DNA from: Verrucomicrobiota bacterium
GTDB taxonomy: Bacteria > Verrucomicrobiota > Verrucomicrobiia > Opitutales > Opitutaceae
Assembly: GCA_030916665.1 (NCBI GenBank)
Contig: JAUPWC010000645.1
Coordinates: 1 to 8,069, forward strand
Direction of reading: 5' to 3'
Length of the DNA: 8,069 bases
Both the position numbers and the translations under genes were made by a program. Of the stretch, positions 1 through 6,445 are shown in pieces; position 1 is the stretch's first letter; each line of letters starts with the position of its first letter. A model generated the notes under the pieces. It was not told the origin of the DNA. It saw only the letters and a list, made by a program, of their open reading frames with translations, and did not search any database.

Positions 1-60
1 GTTGTCCGGACATCGCGCCTAGAATGTCCACACTCAGGAGAGAACGCCGGTGCGGACAAC
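1..60. promoter_or_regulatory. TGTCC/GGACA repeat cluster, possible operator
   Basis: TGTCCGGACA at 3-12 is a perfect 10-bp palindrome. A further TGTCC lies at 25-29 and GGACA at 54-58. GTTGTCCG (1-8) and CGGACAAC (53-60) form an exact 8-bp inverted repeat, so the block could be two operator half-site pairs or the base of an RNA hairpin. TAGAAT at 20-25 resembles a -10 box, but its -35 would fall before the window. No regulator can be named. The site is cut by the window edge. Confidence 0.25.
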
Positions 61-276
61 GATGGCAGGGGCATCGTGGTGTTCGCGGGGTGCTGTTCCT
101 GCGCGGCCTGCGCGACCGCAGTCATCTCTTTCCCCTATCATGCCTCCTTCCTTATTCCTCTTCGTGCTTACGGGGCTGCGCCGTGGGCGAAAGGCGGGCG
201 CGTGAGGACGTTCTTGCCGCATCCCCCGGCGCACTCGCCGGCCGGTCGGGCCGCCCCTGTCACGGACGCCGGCGGC
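61..276. other. Leader-like stretch without a convincing gene
   Basis: Open frames run through this stretch on both strands, but none gives a recognisable protein. ACGATG (59-64) can pair with CATCGT (72-77). Positions about 125-170 are strikingly pyrimidine-rich and AT-richer than the surroundings, which argues against coding and fits an untranslated leader or promoter region. An in-frame GTG at 202, preceded by AAAGG, is a possible but unsupported upstream start for the next gene. Confidence 0.3.
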
Positions 277-573
277 GTGACGCGCGAGATGGTCCAGAAC
301 CGCACCCGCGAGATGGCCGTGCAGGCGGGCCGCACCCCGCTGCAGATTTCGCAGAGCGACTACGAGCGGGCGCGGATCGAACTCACGGGCGAGACCGACA
401 TGGAGCGTCAGGAGGCGGTGCTGGATGCGGCGCCGGCCGGCTGCGCCGAACGGCAGGCCGATGACCAGAATGAGGGCGGCTGGCCCTTCGTCCTGCCGCC
501 GGGAACCGTTTTATGCAAAAGACCAAAAAATCCGTCGCCAAACGGTTCAAATTGTCCGCCACGGGCAAACTGA
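277..573 (+). CDS. Short hypothetical protein overlapping rpmI
   Basis: I do not recognise a characterised family. The core, residues 1-50 from the GTG at 277, is charged and helical-looking. It runs from REMVQNRTREM through an AGRTP turn and SDYERARIELTGE to MERQEAVLD, in the style of small cytosolic hypothetical proteins that I associate with Opitutales from memory. Third codon positions are almost all G or C up to about 500, which supports this frame. After that the composition changes because the frame runs on into rpmI, overlapping it by 61 nt. The last 20 or so residues (rich in K, P, N) are therefore probably spill-over, and the gene may have lost its original stop. Start is uncertain: GTG 277, ATG 289 and GTG 202 are in frame, and the frame is open back to 76. 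Function unknown. Confidence 0.45.
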   Translation: MTREMVQNRTREMAVQAGRTPLQISQSDYERARIELTGETDMERQEAVLDAAPAGCAERQADDQNEGGWPFVLPPGTVLCKRPKNPSPNGSNCPPRAN

Positions 574-707
574 TCCGACGCACCCCCGGCTTCCGCCATC
601 TGCTCGCCAACAAGAGCACCAAGTCCAAACGCCGCGCAACCCGCGACAAACTGGTCGCGCCCGGCCACTCCGCGCCGCTCAAGCGCTGTCTGCCCTTCGG
701 GCTCTGA
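513..707 (+). CDS. rpmI: 50S ribosomal protein bL35
   Basis: This 64-residue basic protein is bL35, a component of the large ribosomal subunit. Visible family features are the N-terminal KSVAKRFKLSATGK segment, the RRTPGFRHLLANKSTKSKRR core and the C-terminal CLPFGL tail, which matches the CLPY-type ending of E. coli L35. Length is normal (E. coli has 65 residues). The ATG at 513 is the only sensible start; GGGAA about 7 nt upstream is a weak ribosome binding site. The gene overlaps the end of the preceding short frame and is followed after 12 nt by the omega-like gene, so the two are probably co-transcribed. It is usual to find infC before and rplT after rpmI; neither is here. Confidence 0.95.
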   Translation: MQKTKKSVAKRFKLSATGKLIRRTPGFRHLLANKSTKSKRRATRDKLVAPGHSAPLKRCLPFGL

Positions 708-719
708 ACCCACACCACC

Positions 720-920
720 ATGAGAGATGAATACGTTTTCGCCGCCCGGGAGGTCATTCCTGATCCCTATATTTTGGTCAACGTGGTGTCGCGCCGCGTG
801 AAGCAGCTGCGCCGCGGCAGCCGGCCGCTGGTCGAGTCGCTGGAAAAGCTCACGGCCGAGGACACGGCTCTGCGCGAGATCGCCGAGCGCAAGATCGGCT
901 ATGCGCTTGGCCCGGAGTGA
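720..920 (+). CDS. rpoZ: DNA-directed RNA polymerase omega subunit (RpoZ-like)
   Basis: This 66-residue protein looks like the omega subunit, which assists folding and assembly of the beta-prime subunit of RNA polymerase in the cytoplasm. Supporting segments are VSRRVKQL near residues 24-31 (omega has a similar A-x-RARQL helix), RPLVE near residues 36-40, and the TALREIAERKIGY block at about 50-62, equivalent to the DIALREIAEGKI signature of classical omega. The N-terminus MRDEYV differs from the proteobacterial form and matches my memory of verrucomicrobial sequences. The isoleucine of the DIALREI block is retained only as TALREI. It sits 12 nt behind rpmI, suggesting one transcript. No Shine-Dalgarno sequence is visible. 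An omega-like protein of unproven function is the main alternative. Confidence 0.8.
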   Translation: MRDEYVFAAREVIPDPYILVNVVSRRVKQLRRGSRPLVESLEKLTAEDTALREIAERKIGYALGPE

Positions 921-963
921 GGAAGCGGCCGGACCGACAGCGGGCGGGTGACACGACATCCGG

Positions 964-991
964 TTGTGTGCGGGAGCTGTTCGGCTAAGCT
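964..991 (+). promoter_or_regulatory. Weak candidate sigma-70-type promoter
   Basis: TTGTGT (964-969) and TAAGCT (986-991) are separated by 16 nt in the gap between the omega gene and the beta-propeller gene, 18 nt before its ATG. Both boxes are poor matches, so this is only a suggestion. If used, it would give a very short 5' leader. Confidence 0.2.
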
Positions 992-1009
992 CGGGCCTCC
1001 CCCCATCCC

Positions 1010-1891
1010 ATGCCGCTTCCCTTCCGCTGGCTTGCCCTCTGTGTTGTCGCCGCTGTCCGCGCCTTGGCGCAGCTGCCCGAACTCCTCTGGGAGACGGGCG
1101 GTTTCTCCGCGCCGGAGTCGGTGGTCTTCGATGCCGGACGGAATCAGTTCTACGTCTCCAACATGGGAGCCTACGGCCGGGGCGCGACGCCGGGCGACGG
1201 GTTCATCAGCCGCGTCGGCCCGGACGGGAAGATGCTCGAGTTGAAATGGGTCGCCGGTCTGCAGGACCCCAAGGGGCTCGCGCTGGCCAACGGCCGGCTC
1301 TACGTCGGTGACAACGCCGACCTCGTCGAGATCGATCCCGCGACCGGCGCCATCACGGCGCGGCACCAGCCCGAGGACGGCCCGGGCTCGTTCAACGACT
1401 GCACGGCCGACGAGGCGGGCAACGTCTATGTGTTCAGCAACCGGCGCGGGACCGTCTTCCGTCTCGCCGGCGGCAAATTTGAGCCGTGGCTCAAGGTGGA
1501 CCGCACCCAGAGCGGCGGGCTCAACGGCCTCAAGGCCGAAAAACACCGCCTGCTGCTCGGGGGCTGGACGGTGCGCGGCGCGGACGGCAAGGAGCGGCCC
1601 GGGCATCTTTCCTTCGTCACCTTTGGCGACACGCCGCAGCAGGGCCGCATCGGCCGCAGCGCCATCGGGCGCATCGACGGCATCGAGCCGGACGGCCGCG
1701 ACGGTTACACCGTGACCGACTGGTGGACGGGCGACCTTTTGCATGTGACCGCGGCCGGTGAACCCGCCGTGTTGCTCTCCCTCGGGCGCGGCACGGCCGA
1801 CCACACCTATCTGCTACCGCAGCGGTTTCTCGTGGTCCCGCATGTGCTCGACCACAAGGTCCGCGCCTATCGCTGGACGGCGGGCCGTTAG
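1010..1891 (+). CDS. Exported SMP-30/gluconolactonase-like beta-propeller protein
   Basis: A 293-residue protein with an N-terminal signal peptide: hydrophobic run at residues 8-16 and likely cleavage after A20 (ALA before Q21). The rest is repetitive in the manner of a six-bladed propeller, with recurring G-x-LYV, NVYVF and DGYTVTDW strands. Comparison with SMP-30 (regucalcin) suggests the divalent metal ligands are E36 (in APESVVFD), N172 (in GLNGL) and D223 (in RIDGIEPDG); N129-D130 in SFND lies where family members have a conserved polar residue. SMP-30 proteins hydrolyse sugar lactones, but many exported relatives have no known substrate, so lactonase activity is inferred. The mature protein should be periplasmic or secreted. 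The ATG at 1010 is chosen because it precedes the signal peptide directly. It lies 89 nt after the omega gene and 129 nt before the kinase. Confidence 0.8.
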   Translation: MPLPFRWLALCVVAAVRALAQLPELLWETGGFSAPESVVFDAGRNQFYVSNMGAYGRGATPGDGFISRVGPDGKMLELKWVAGLQDPKGLALANGRLYVGDNADLVEIDPATGAITARHQPEDGPGSFNDCTADEAGNVYVFSNRRGTVFRLAGGKFEPWLKVDRTQSGGLNGLKAEKHRLLLGGWTVRGADGKERPGHLSFVTFGDTPQQGRIGRSAIGRIDGIEPDGRDGYTVTDWWTGDLLHVTAAGEPAVLLSLGRGTADHTYLLPQRFLVVPHVLDHKVRAYRWTAGR

Positions 1892-1906
1892 ACCAGGGTC
1901 AAAGGT

Positions 1907-1946
1907 CCCGCCCGGCGTCATGGGCGGGTTCAGAGTTGAACCCGCC
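1907..1946 (+). promoter_or_regulatory. Two mutually exclusive hairpins between propeller and kinase genes
   Basis: CCCGCCC (1907-1913) pairs perfectly with GGGCGGG (1922-1928), loop of 8. GGCGGGTTCA (1923-1932) pairs perfectly with TGAACCCGCC (1937-1946), 10 bp with a GAGT tetraloop. Both use 1923-1928, so only one can form at a time. No T-run follows either, so a simple intrinsic terminator is unlikely. It could be transcript-end protection for the upstream gene or an attenuator-like leader for the kinase. Confidence 0.4.
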
Positions 1947-1972
1947 GCGCGAGACCACACGCTCGTTAACGC

Positions 1973-1992
1973 ACCGGCCCCCTACCGGTTTT
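1973..1992 (+). terminator. Weak terminator-like hairpin
   Basis: ACCGG (1973-1977) pairs with CCGGT (1985-1989) over a 7-nt loop, and a short T-run continues to 1992. The 5-bp stem and four Ts make it marginal. It ends 28 nt before the preferred kinase start, where a terminator would act on the kinase leader rather than just close the upstream gene. Confidence 0.25.
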
Positions 1993-2020
1993 GCCGCCCA
2001 TCCGTCTCACTTTCATCGCT

Positions 2021-4342
2021 GTGAAACATTTCCGTCCCTTTTCCGCTTGGCGGGGCCTCTTGCTGCTGCTGATCGTGGTCCGATTGCCGCTGCCGTCGTC
2101 GGCGGTCGACACGCCGCCGCCGGATGTCCTGATCATCAATTCCTATGCGCCGGGATACGAGTGGAGCGACGAGATGGTGAGCGGCCTGATCGCGGAGCTC
2201 TCCGTGAAGTATCCGGAATTCGAGCCCGTCATCCAGTATCTGGACTTCCGCCGGTTTCCCGACCAACAGCGCGAGCAATGGCTGCTCTCGGACATCGAGC
2301 ACAAGTGCCGGGTGCGTCCGCCGCGGCTGATCATCACGCTCGACGACCCGGCATTCAACTTCGCCCTCCGGCATCGGGCCCGGCTCGGGGCGCAAATCCC
2401 GATCGTGTTCGGCGGCGTGAACCACTTTGTGCCGGAGCTGATCGCCGGCCAGCGCGCCCTCACCGGCGTGGCCGAGGAGTCGGACTTCAGCGGCACCTTC
2501 GCCCTGATTCATGCGCTGCGGCCGCAGGCCCGGCACCTGCTCGTGATCGGGAACCAGACAGTCAGCAGCCGGGAAAAGCGCCGCGCCTTTGATGCTCATG
2601 CGCCGCAGTTCGCCGGCAATCTGGCCATCGAGCACTTCGACAACTGGACCAACGCGGAGCTGATCGAGCGGATTTCGAACCTGCCCGCCGACTGGATCGG
2701 CCTGATCCTGGACGTCACCCGTGATGCCGCCGGGGAGAATAACTACAACAACCCCGAGTTCAGCTCCACGCTGGCCCGACGGGCCAGCGTGCCGCTGTTT
2801 CTCACGGCGCGGCCGCCCGGCGACAAGGACTGGTCCCACTACGAATGGGACGGCATCGGCGGCGGCATGGTGGTGGCCGACCTCCACGGCCGGAAGGTGG
2901 CGGAACTGTCCGCGCGCGTGCTCGGGGGCGAGCCGGCCGACACCATCCCGGTGGTGCAGCACACGCCGCAGAAACTCGAGGTGGACTACCGGCAGATGCG
3001 CCGGTTCGGGTTGACCGTCAGCCAGCTGCCGCCCGGCACCGCCGTGATCAACCGGCCGGCCACCGATTTCCGGATTGATCGCACCTGGGTGATCCAGGCC
3101 GGAGTTCTCCTGCTGTTGCTGTGCGGTGTCATCGTCGTGCTCTCGGTCAACATCCTGCGGCGGCAACGTGCGGAGCGGGCGCTGCGCCAGACCGAGGAGC
3201 GCCTGCGGGCCGCGCAGAAACTGGAAGCCGTGGGCCTGCTCGCCGGCGGCGTCGCCCATGATTTCAACAACATCCTGCAGGTCATCCGCGGGCACACGGA
3301 GTTCCTCCGGGACGCGGTCTCCGGTCTCCCGCAGGCGAAGGAGGATGTCGCGGTCATCCGGGATGCCGCCCTGCGCGCCTCGCAGCTCACGCAGCAGCTG
3401 CTGGCCTTCAGCCGGAAACAGCCGCTCAGCGCCCAGCCCATCGACCCGAGCGAGCTGGTGACCGGGGTGGTCACCATGCTGCGCCGCACGCTCGGCGAAC
3501 ATGTCGAGCTGGAGACGCGTCTCCTGCCCGGTCCGACCCAGCTGGTGGCGGACAAGAGCCAGCTTGAGCAGGTGCTGATCAATCTCTGTGTGAATGCCCG
3601 CGATGCCCTCACAGAGGGCGGACGCATCGTCATCAGCCTCGAGCAGACCGAGGGCGGTGTGCCCGCAGGCGAAGCGGAGAGCGAGATGCCTCCCGGCTCG
3701 CGGCTCCTGCTGACCGTCGCCGACAACGGGCAGGGCATGGCGCCCGAGGTGCAGGAGCGGCTGTTCGAGCCGTTCTACACCACCAAGGCGCTCGGCAAGG
3801 GCACGGGCCTCGGCCTGGCCGTGGTCTATGGCATCGTGCGGCAGCACGGCGGGACCATCAGTGTCACCAGTGAGCCGGGGCGGGGCACGACGTTCCGCAT
3901 TCTGCTGCCCATGGGTCACGTCGAACAGACCCCGGTTGTGGCGCCGGCTCCCGTGGTGGCGGGCCGGGGCGAGGGCACGCTGTTGCTGGCGGAGGACGAT
4001 CCCAATGTCCGGCGGGTGGCCATCCGGTTTTTGGAGCATGCCGGATATCGTGTCATCGCGGCGGCCGACGGCGTCGAGGCCGAGGAACTGATCCGCCGCC
4101 ACCACGCGGAAATCGGACTGGCGGTGCTCGATGTGCTGATGCCCAAGCGCAACGGCCGGCAGGTTTACGACATGATCCGGCGCGAGTATCCCGGCCTGAA
4201 GGTGCTCTTTTGCAGCGGCTACAGTGCGGAGATGCTGCCGCCGGGCTCGGCGCCCGACGGCAACTTCGAGCTGCTGCACAAGCCCTACACCTACGAGGAT
4301 CTCGTGGCCCGGGTGCAGCGTTCGCTGCACAAGGCGGTGTGA
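2021..4342 (+). CDS. Hybrid sensor histidine kinase with periplasmic binding-protein-like sensor
   Basis: A 773-residue inner-membrane hybrid kinase. Residues 1-28 are a signal sequence (LLLLLIVV core, SSA before V29). Residues about 35-350 resemble the ABC-transporter substrate-binding fold (PF04392 type), beginning DVLIINSYAPGYEW. One membrane helix follows (about 357-379), then a short coiled-coil linker. The HisKA H-box is VAHDFNN with phospho-acceptor H413. The ATPase domain has N525 (VNARDAL), D568 (DNGQGM) and the G2 loop GKGTGLGLA from 592. The C-terminal receiver has acidic E658-D659-D660, phospho-acceptor D704 (LDVLMP), S732 and K754. All catalytic residues are present, so it should autophosphorylate and pass phosphate to its own receiver. 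There is no DNA-binding output and no partner regulator nearby. GTG 2021 is preferred; an in-frame TTG at 1991 adds ten residues but sits in a T-run after a hairpin. Ligand unknown. Confidence 0.9.
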   Translation: MKHFRPFSAWRGLLLLLIVVRLPLPSSAVDTPPPDVLIINSYAPGYEWSDEMVSGLIAELSVKYPEFEPVIQYLDFRRFPDQQREQWLLSDIEHKCRVRPPRLIITLDDPAFNFALRHRARLGAQIPIVFGGVNHFVPELIAGQRALTGVAEESDFSGTFALIHALRPQARHLLVIGNQTVSSREKRRAFDAHAPQFAGNLAIEHFDNWTNAELIERISNLPADWIGLILDVTRDAAGENNYNNPEFSSTLARRASVPLFLTARPPGDKDWSHYEWDGIGGGMVVADLHGRKVAELSARVLGGEPADTIPVVQHTPQKLEVDYRQMRRFGLTVSQLPPGTAVINRPATDFRIDRTWVIQAGVLLLLLCGVIVVLSVNILRRQRAERALRQTEERLRAAQKLEAVGLLAGGVAHDFNNILQVIRGHTEFLRDAVSGLPQAKEDVAVIRDAALRASQLTQQLLAFSRKQPLSAQPIDPSELVTGVVTMLRRTLGEHVELETRLLPGPTQLVADKSQLEQVLINLCVNARDALTEGGRIVISLEQTEGGVPAGEAESEMPPGSRLLLTVADNGQGMAPEVQERLFEPFYTTKALGKGTGLGLAVVYGIVRQHGGTISVTSEPGRGTTFRILLPMGHVEQTPVVAPAPVVAGRGEGTLLLAEDDPNVRRVAIRFLEHAGYRVIAAADGVEAEELIRRHHAEIGLAVLDVLMPKRNGRQVYDMIRREYPGLKVLFCSGYSAEMLPPGSAPDGNFELLHKPYTYEDLVARVQRSLHKAV

Positions 4343-4360
4343 TTTTCGCCCCGCCTGCCG

Positions 4361-4404
4361 GCGCTTCGTAGCCCAAGCGCTGCGGGAGCAGTGGCATTTT
4401 CCCG
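4361..4404. terminator. Two short hairpins between convergent genes
   Basis: The 134-nt space between the convergent kinase and dikinase-like genes holds GCGCTT (4361-4366) paired with AAGCGC (4375-4380), and CGGGA (4383-4387) paired with TCCCG (4400-4404). Neither has a following T-run on either strand, so at best they are weak or factor-assisted termination sites. Nothing else is evident in the space. Confidence 0.25.
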
Positions 4405-4476
4405 TGCCGTCGTGAAAGCCTGTCCCTGCACCCCGCGCAGAGTTACCCGGCTTGCGGCCAATATCTGAATCCGGGT

Positions 4477-6432
4477 CTATTCCACCTTCAGCCGCTTGTA
4501 GCTCACCGTGTAGGGACGGGCTTGGAGGATGACGACCTGCCGGTCCTCGCCGGCGATCAGGAATTCCACATCCACGGCGTTGGCGGGTCCGGGCCAGCGC
4601 CAAAGAAAGTGGCTGTGGAGTTTTTTCAGCGCCGGCGCCAGTTTCCTCAGGTCGTCTTCCGTGAGCAGCGGTTGTCCGCCATTGCGCGAGCTGCGGGACA
4701 GCAGCTCGAACTCGAACTGGTCGGTGAAATCGTAGATCATGTGCTGCTCGGGGATCTCGTTGCCGCCCGCGCCGGTGACGCTGCCGCCGAGCACCTGCGC
4801 GTTGATCAGGAAGCCCGGGCGGTCCTCCGTGAAGGGGTTGGCGGTGATCGCCACGCCGTTGGCGGTGGCACCGTCCACGAAGGGCTGCACGAGGACCGCC
4901 ATCGCCACCGCGGTGTGGTCCACGCCGTGCCACGAACGTTCCTCGAAGGCGCCCTGCAGCCAGACGCTGGCCCACACGCCGCGGAGGGCGGCGGCGATGT
5001 CGGCGTCGCTGGCGCCGGCCTTGAGTCGAACCGAGCGGTAGAGTCCGGCGCCGGTGAATCCGGCGAGATCCTCGGCGTTGGTGCTGGAGCGGAGAATCCA
5101 GCGCGAGCTGGGGGCGGTGGCGCGGATGCGCGCGGCGACCTGTTCCACGAGCTGCGGGTCCACCGGATGGGCTTCGATGGCGGTGCGGACCTGCTCCAGC
5201 CACCCGGCGCGCACCTTGGCATCGGCGGCGAACGCGGTGTCGGCCGAGCGCGCCGCCATGCCGTCGAGCGCGCCGCACGCGCTGACTTGCGCGAGGTAGT
5301 GGGCGACGGGGATCACGAAACCGCCGGGCGTGCGCAGGCCCTTGATGCGCGAGGCCTCGCCAAGCTGCGCGGCCTTGGCCCCGGCGAAGCGGGTGTCCTT
5401 GAGGCGCAGGCTGTTCACGTCGAGCAGGCGGATTTCGGCCGGGTCGAGCTGCGGCACCCGGATGGATTTCGGCCGGCGTTTCTGCCAGTGCGCCTGTGCC
5501 ACGGCCGGTTCGGCGGGACGGAGGGAAAATTCCTGCGGCCCCACCGTGAGTTCCACCAGCTTGCCCTCAAGCGCCTGCCAGTCCGGCCGGTCGGCGGCGC
5601 CGCGCAGGGCCATGTTGGGCGTGCCGCGGTTGGCGCAAAGGATCGCGATGTGGCCGAGCGGCGCCTGCAGTTCCGTTGAAATCACGCCGGCGTTGACGGG
5701 GATTTCTTCGGGCAACTGCTCCAGCACCAGGATCTGGTCGGCGCGGACCGTCGCCGGGTCCAGCGGACCGCGCACCGTGCGCAGATAGCCGAAGCTGCGG
5801 CCGGTCGTGAGCGGCTGGTAGCGGATGCCGGCGAACACCTCGTCGGTGGTCGCCACGGGCAGGCGGTCGCGCACGCTCGCGATGTTGCGCTCCTGCAGGT
5901 CGGTGAGCGGCCGGAATCGCAGCCGGTCGCCGATCCAGAGCGCGTCGCGGAGCGTTTCTTGGAGCCGCAGGATGCGCTCGCCGGACAGGGTGTCGGAGCT
6001 GGAGAGCTCAACCGTCCAGATGTCGGAATCGAGGTAGTGCGTGATCGTGCCCATCTCGAAGCGCCGGTCGGGGTCGCGGTATTCGAAGGTGTTGAACAGG
6101 TCGTGCTCCTTGACCGGGCGGCCCGGTCCGGAGAGACGCTCGGCGGCAAAATAGTAGTGATACGGGTAGCGCTCGGTGTCCGTGAACCAGAGCCGGCGGC
6201 GGCTCTCCAGATCCACGAGGAACTTCACCACCTCGGTGCGGGCGAAGGCCGACGATTCCGTGCGTGCCGCCAGCCGGTGCCAGGTGGCTTCGTCGGGGAT
6301 GCGGTGCGCGGAGTCGAGGCGCTTGATCTTTTCCGGGCGCGGCTCCTTGGCTTCCGCGCCTGAGGCGGAGACCAGCGTGAGTCCCAGCAGGCAGGCGAGG
6401 AACAGGAGAGCCGGCCGGCGGGCGAAGAGCAT
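4477..6432 (-). CDS. Exported phosphohistidine/ATP-grasp protein, dikinase-like (GWD/PEP synthase superfamily)
   Basis: A 651-residue protein. Residues 1-28 look like a signal peptide (RR at 5-6, hydrophobic 8-21, AEA before K29). Residues 29-245 are a region I cannot name, including FTDTERYPYHYYFA near 83-96. A swivelling phosphohistidine domain follows, with candidate H261 in PLGHIAILCANRGTP. The C-terminal ATP-grasp domain (about 347-645) has K353 (GAKAAQL), R448 (ILRSSTNAEDLAG), E623 (VDVEFLI) and Q637/R639 (LQARP), matching the nucleotide- and metal-binding residues of PEP synthase and pyruvate phosphate dikinase. The PEP/pyruvate TIM barrel is absent. The order His domain then ATP-grasp, with the stretch EDLAGFTGAGLYRS, resembles glucan, water dikinase more than PEP synthase. 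Known relatives transfer phosphate from ATP via histidine; the acceptor here is unknown. Export of an ATP user is odd. Convergent with the kinase, divergent from the epimerase. Confidence 0.8.
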   Translation of the reverse strand: MLFARRPALLFLACLLGLTLVSASGAEAKEPRPEKIKRLDSAHRIPDEATWHRLAARTESSAFARTEVVKFLVDLESRRRLWFTDTERYPYHYYFAAERLSGPGRPVKEHDLFNTFEYRDPDRRFEMGTITHYLDSDIWTVELSSSDTLSGERILRLQETLRDALWIGDRLRFRPLTDLQERNIASVRDRLPVATTDEVFAGIRYQPLTTGRSFGYLRTVRGPLDPATVRADQILVLEQLPEEIPVNAGVISTELQAPLGHIAILCANRGTPNMALRGAADRPDWQALEGKLVELTVGPQEFSLRPAEPAVAQAHWQKRRPKSIRVPQLDPAEIRLLDVNSLRLKDTRFAGAKAAQLGEASRIKGLRTPGGFVIPVAHYLAQVSACGALDGMAARSADTAFAADAKVRAGWLEQVRTAIEAHPVDPQLVEQVAARIRATAPSSRWILRSSTNAEDLAGFTGAGLYRSVRLKAGASDADIAAALRGVWASVWLQGAFEERSWHGVDHTAVAMAVLVQPFVDGATANGVAITANPFTEDRPGFLINAQVLGGSVTGAGGNEIPEQHMIYDFTDQFEFELLSRSSRNGGQPLLTEDDLRKLAPALKKLHSHFLWRWPGPANAVDVEFLIAGEDRQVVILQARPYTVSYKRLKVE

Positions 6433-6445
6433 GTCCGACGTTGTG

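Noticed and set aside
34..234. Small minus-strand frame with a GGAAGGAGG next to an internal ATG
   Set aside because: The purine-rich motif ends only one base before the ATG, too close for normal initiation, and the 35-residue product looks random.
1..276. Possible structured RNA gene such as SRP RNA, RNase P RNA or tRNA
   Set aside because: I found the 8-bp closing repeat and a 6-bp hairpin, but none of the conserved motifs of these RNAs.
24..464. Plus-strand frame of 146 codons at the left end
   Set aside because: It is arginine- and glycine-rich nonsense, whereas the alternative frame over 277-500 has the expected G/C bias at third positions and a protein-like composition.
899..1804. Open minus-strand frame of 301 codons
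   Set aside because: Antisense shadow of the propeller gene.
1982..5278. Open minus-strand frame of 1098 codons opposite the kinase gene
   Set aside because: Antisense to a complete, motif-rich kinase and running into another minus-strand gene in a different frame. The translation is low-complexity with many R, H, G and Q residues, typical of GC-rich shadow frames.
4522..5679. Open plus-strand frame of 385 codons
   Set aside because: It lies inside the dikinase-like gene on the opposite strand and shows no recognisable domain.
6391..6393. Possible lipoprotein cysteine (C14) in the dikinase-like signal peptide
   Set aside because: The preceding residues F-L-A do not fit a lipobox and the cysteine lies in the middle of the hydrophobic core, so cleavage after A28 by signal peptidase I is more likely.
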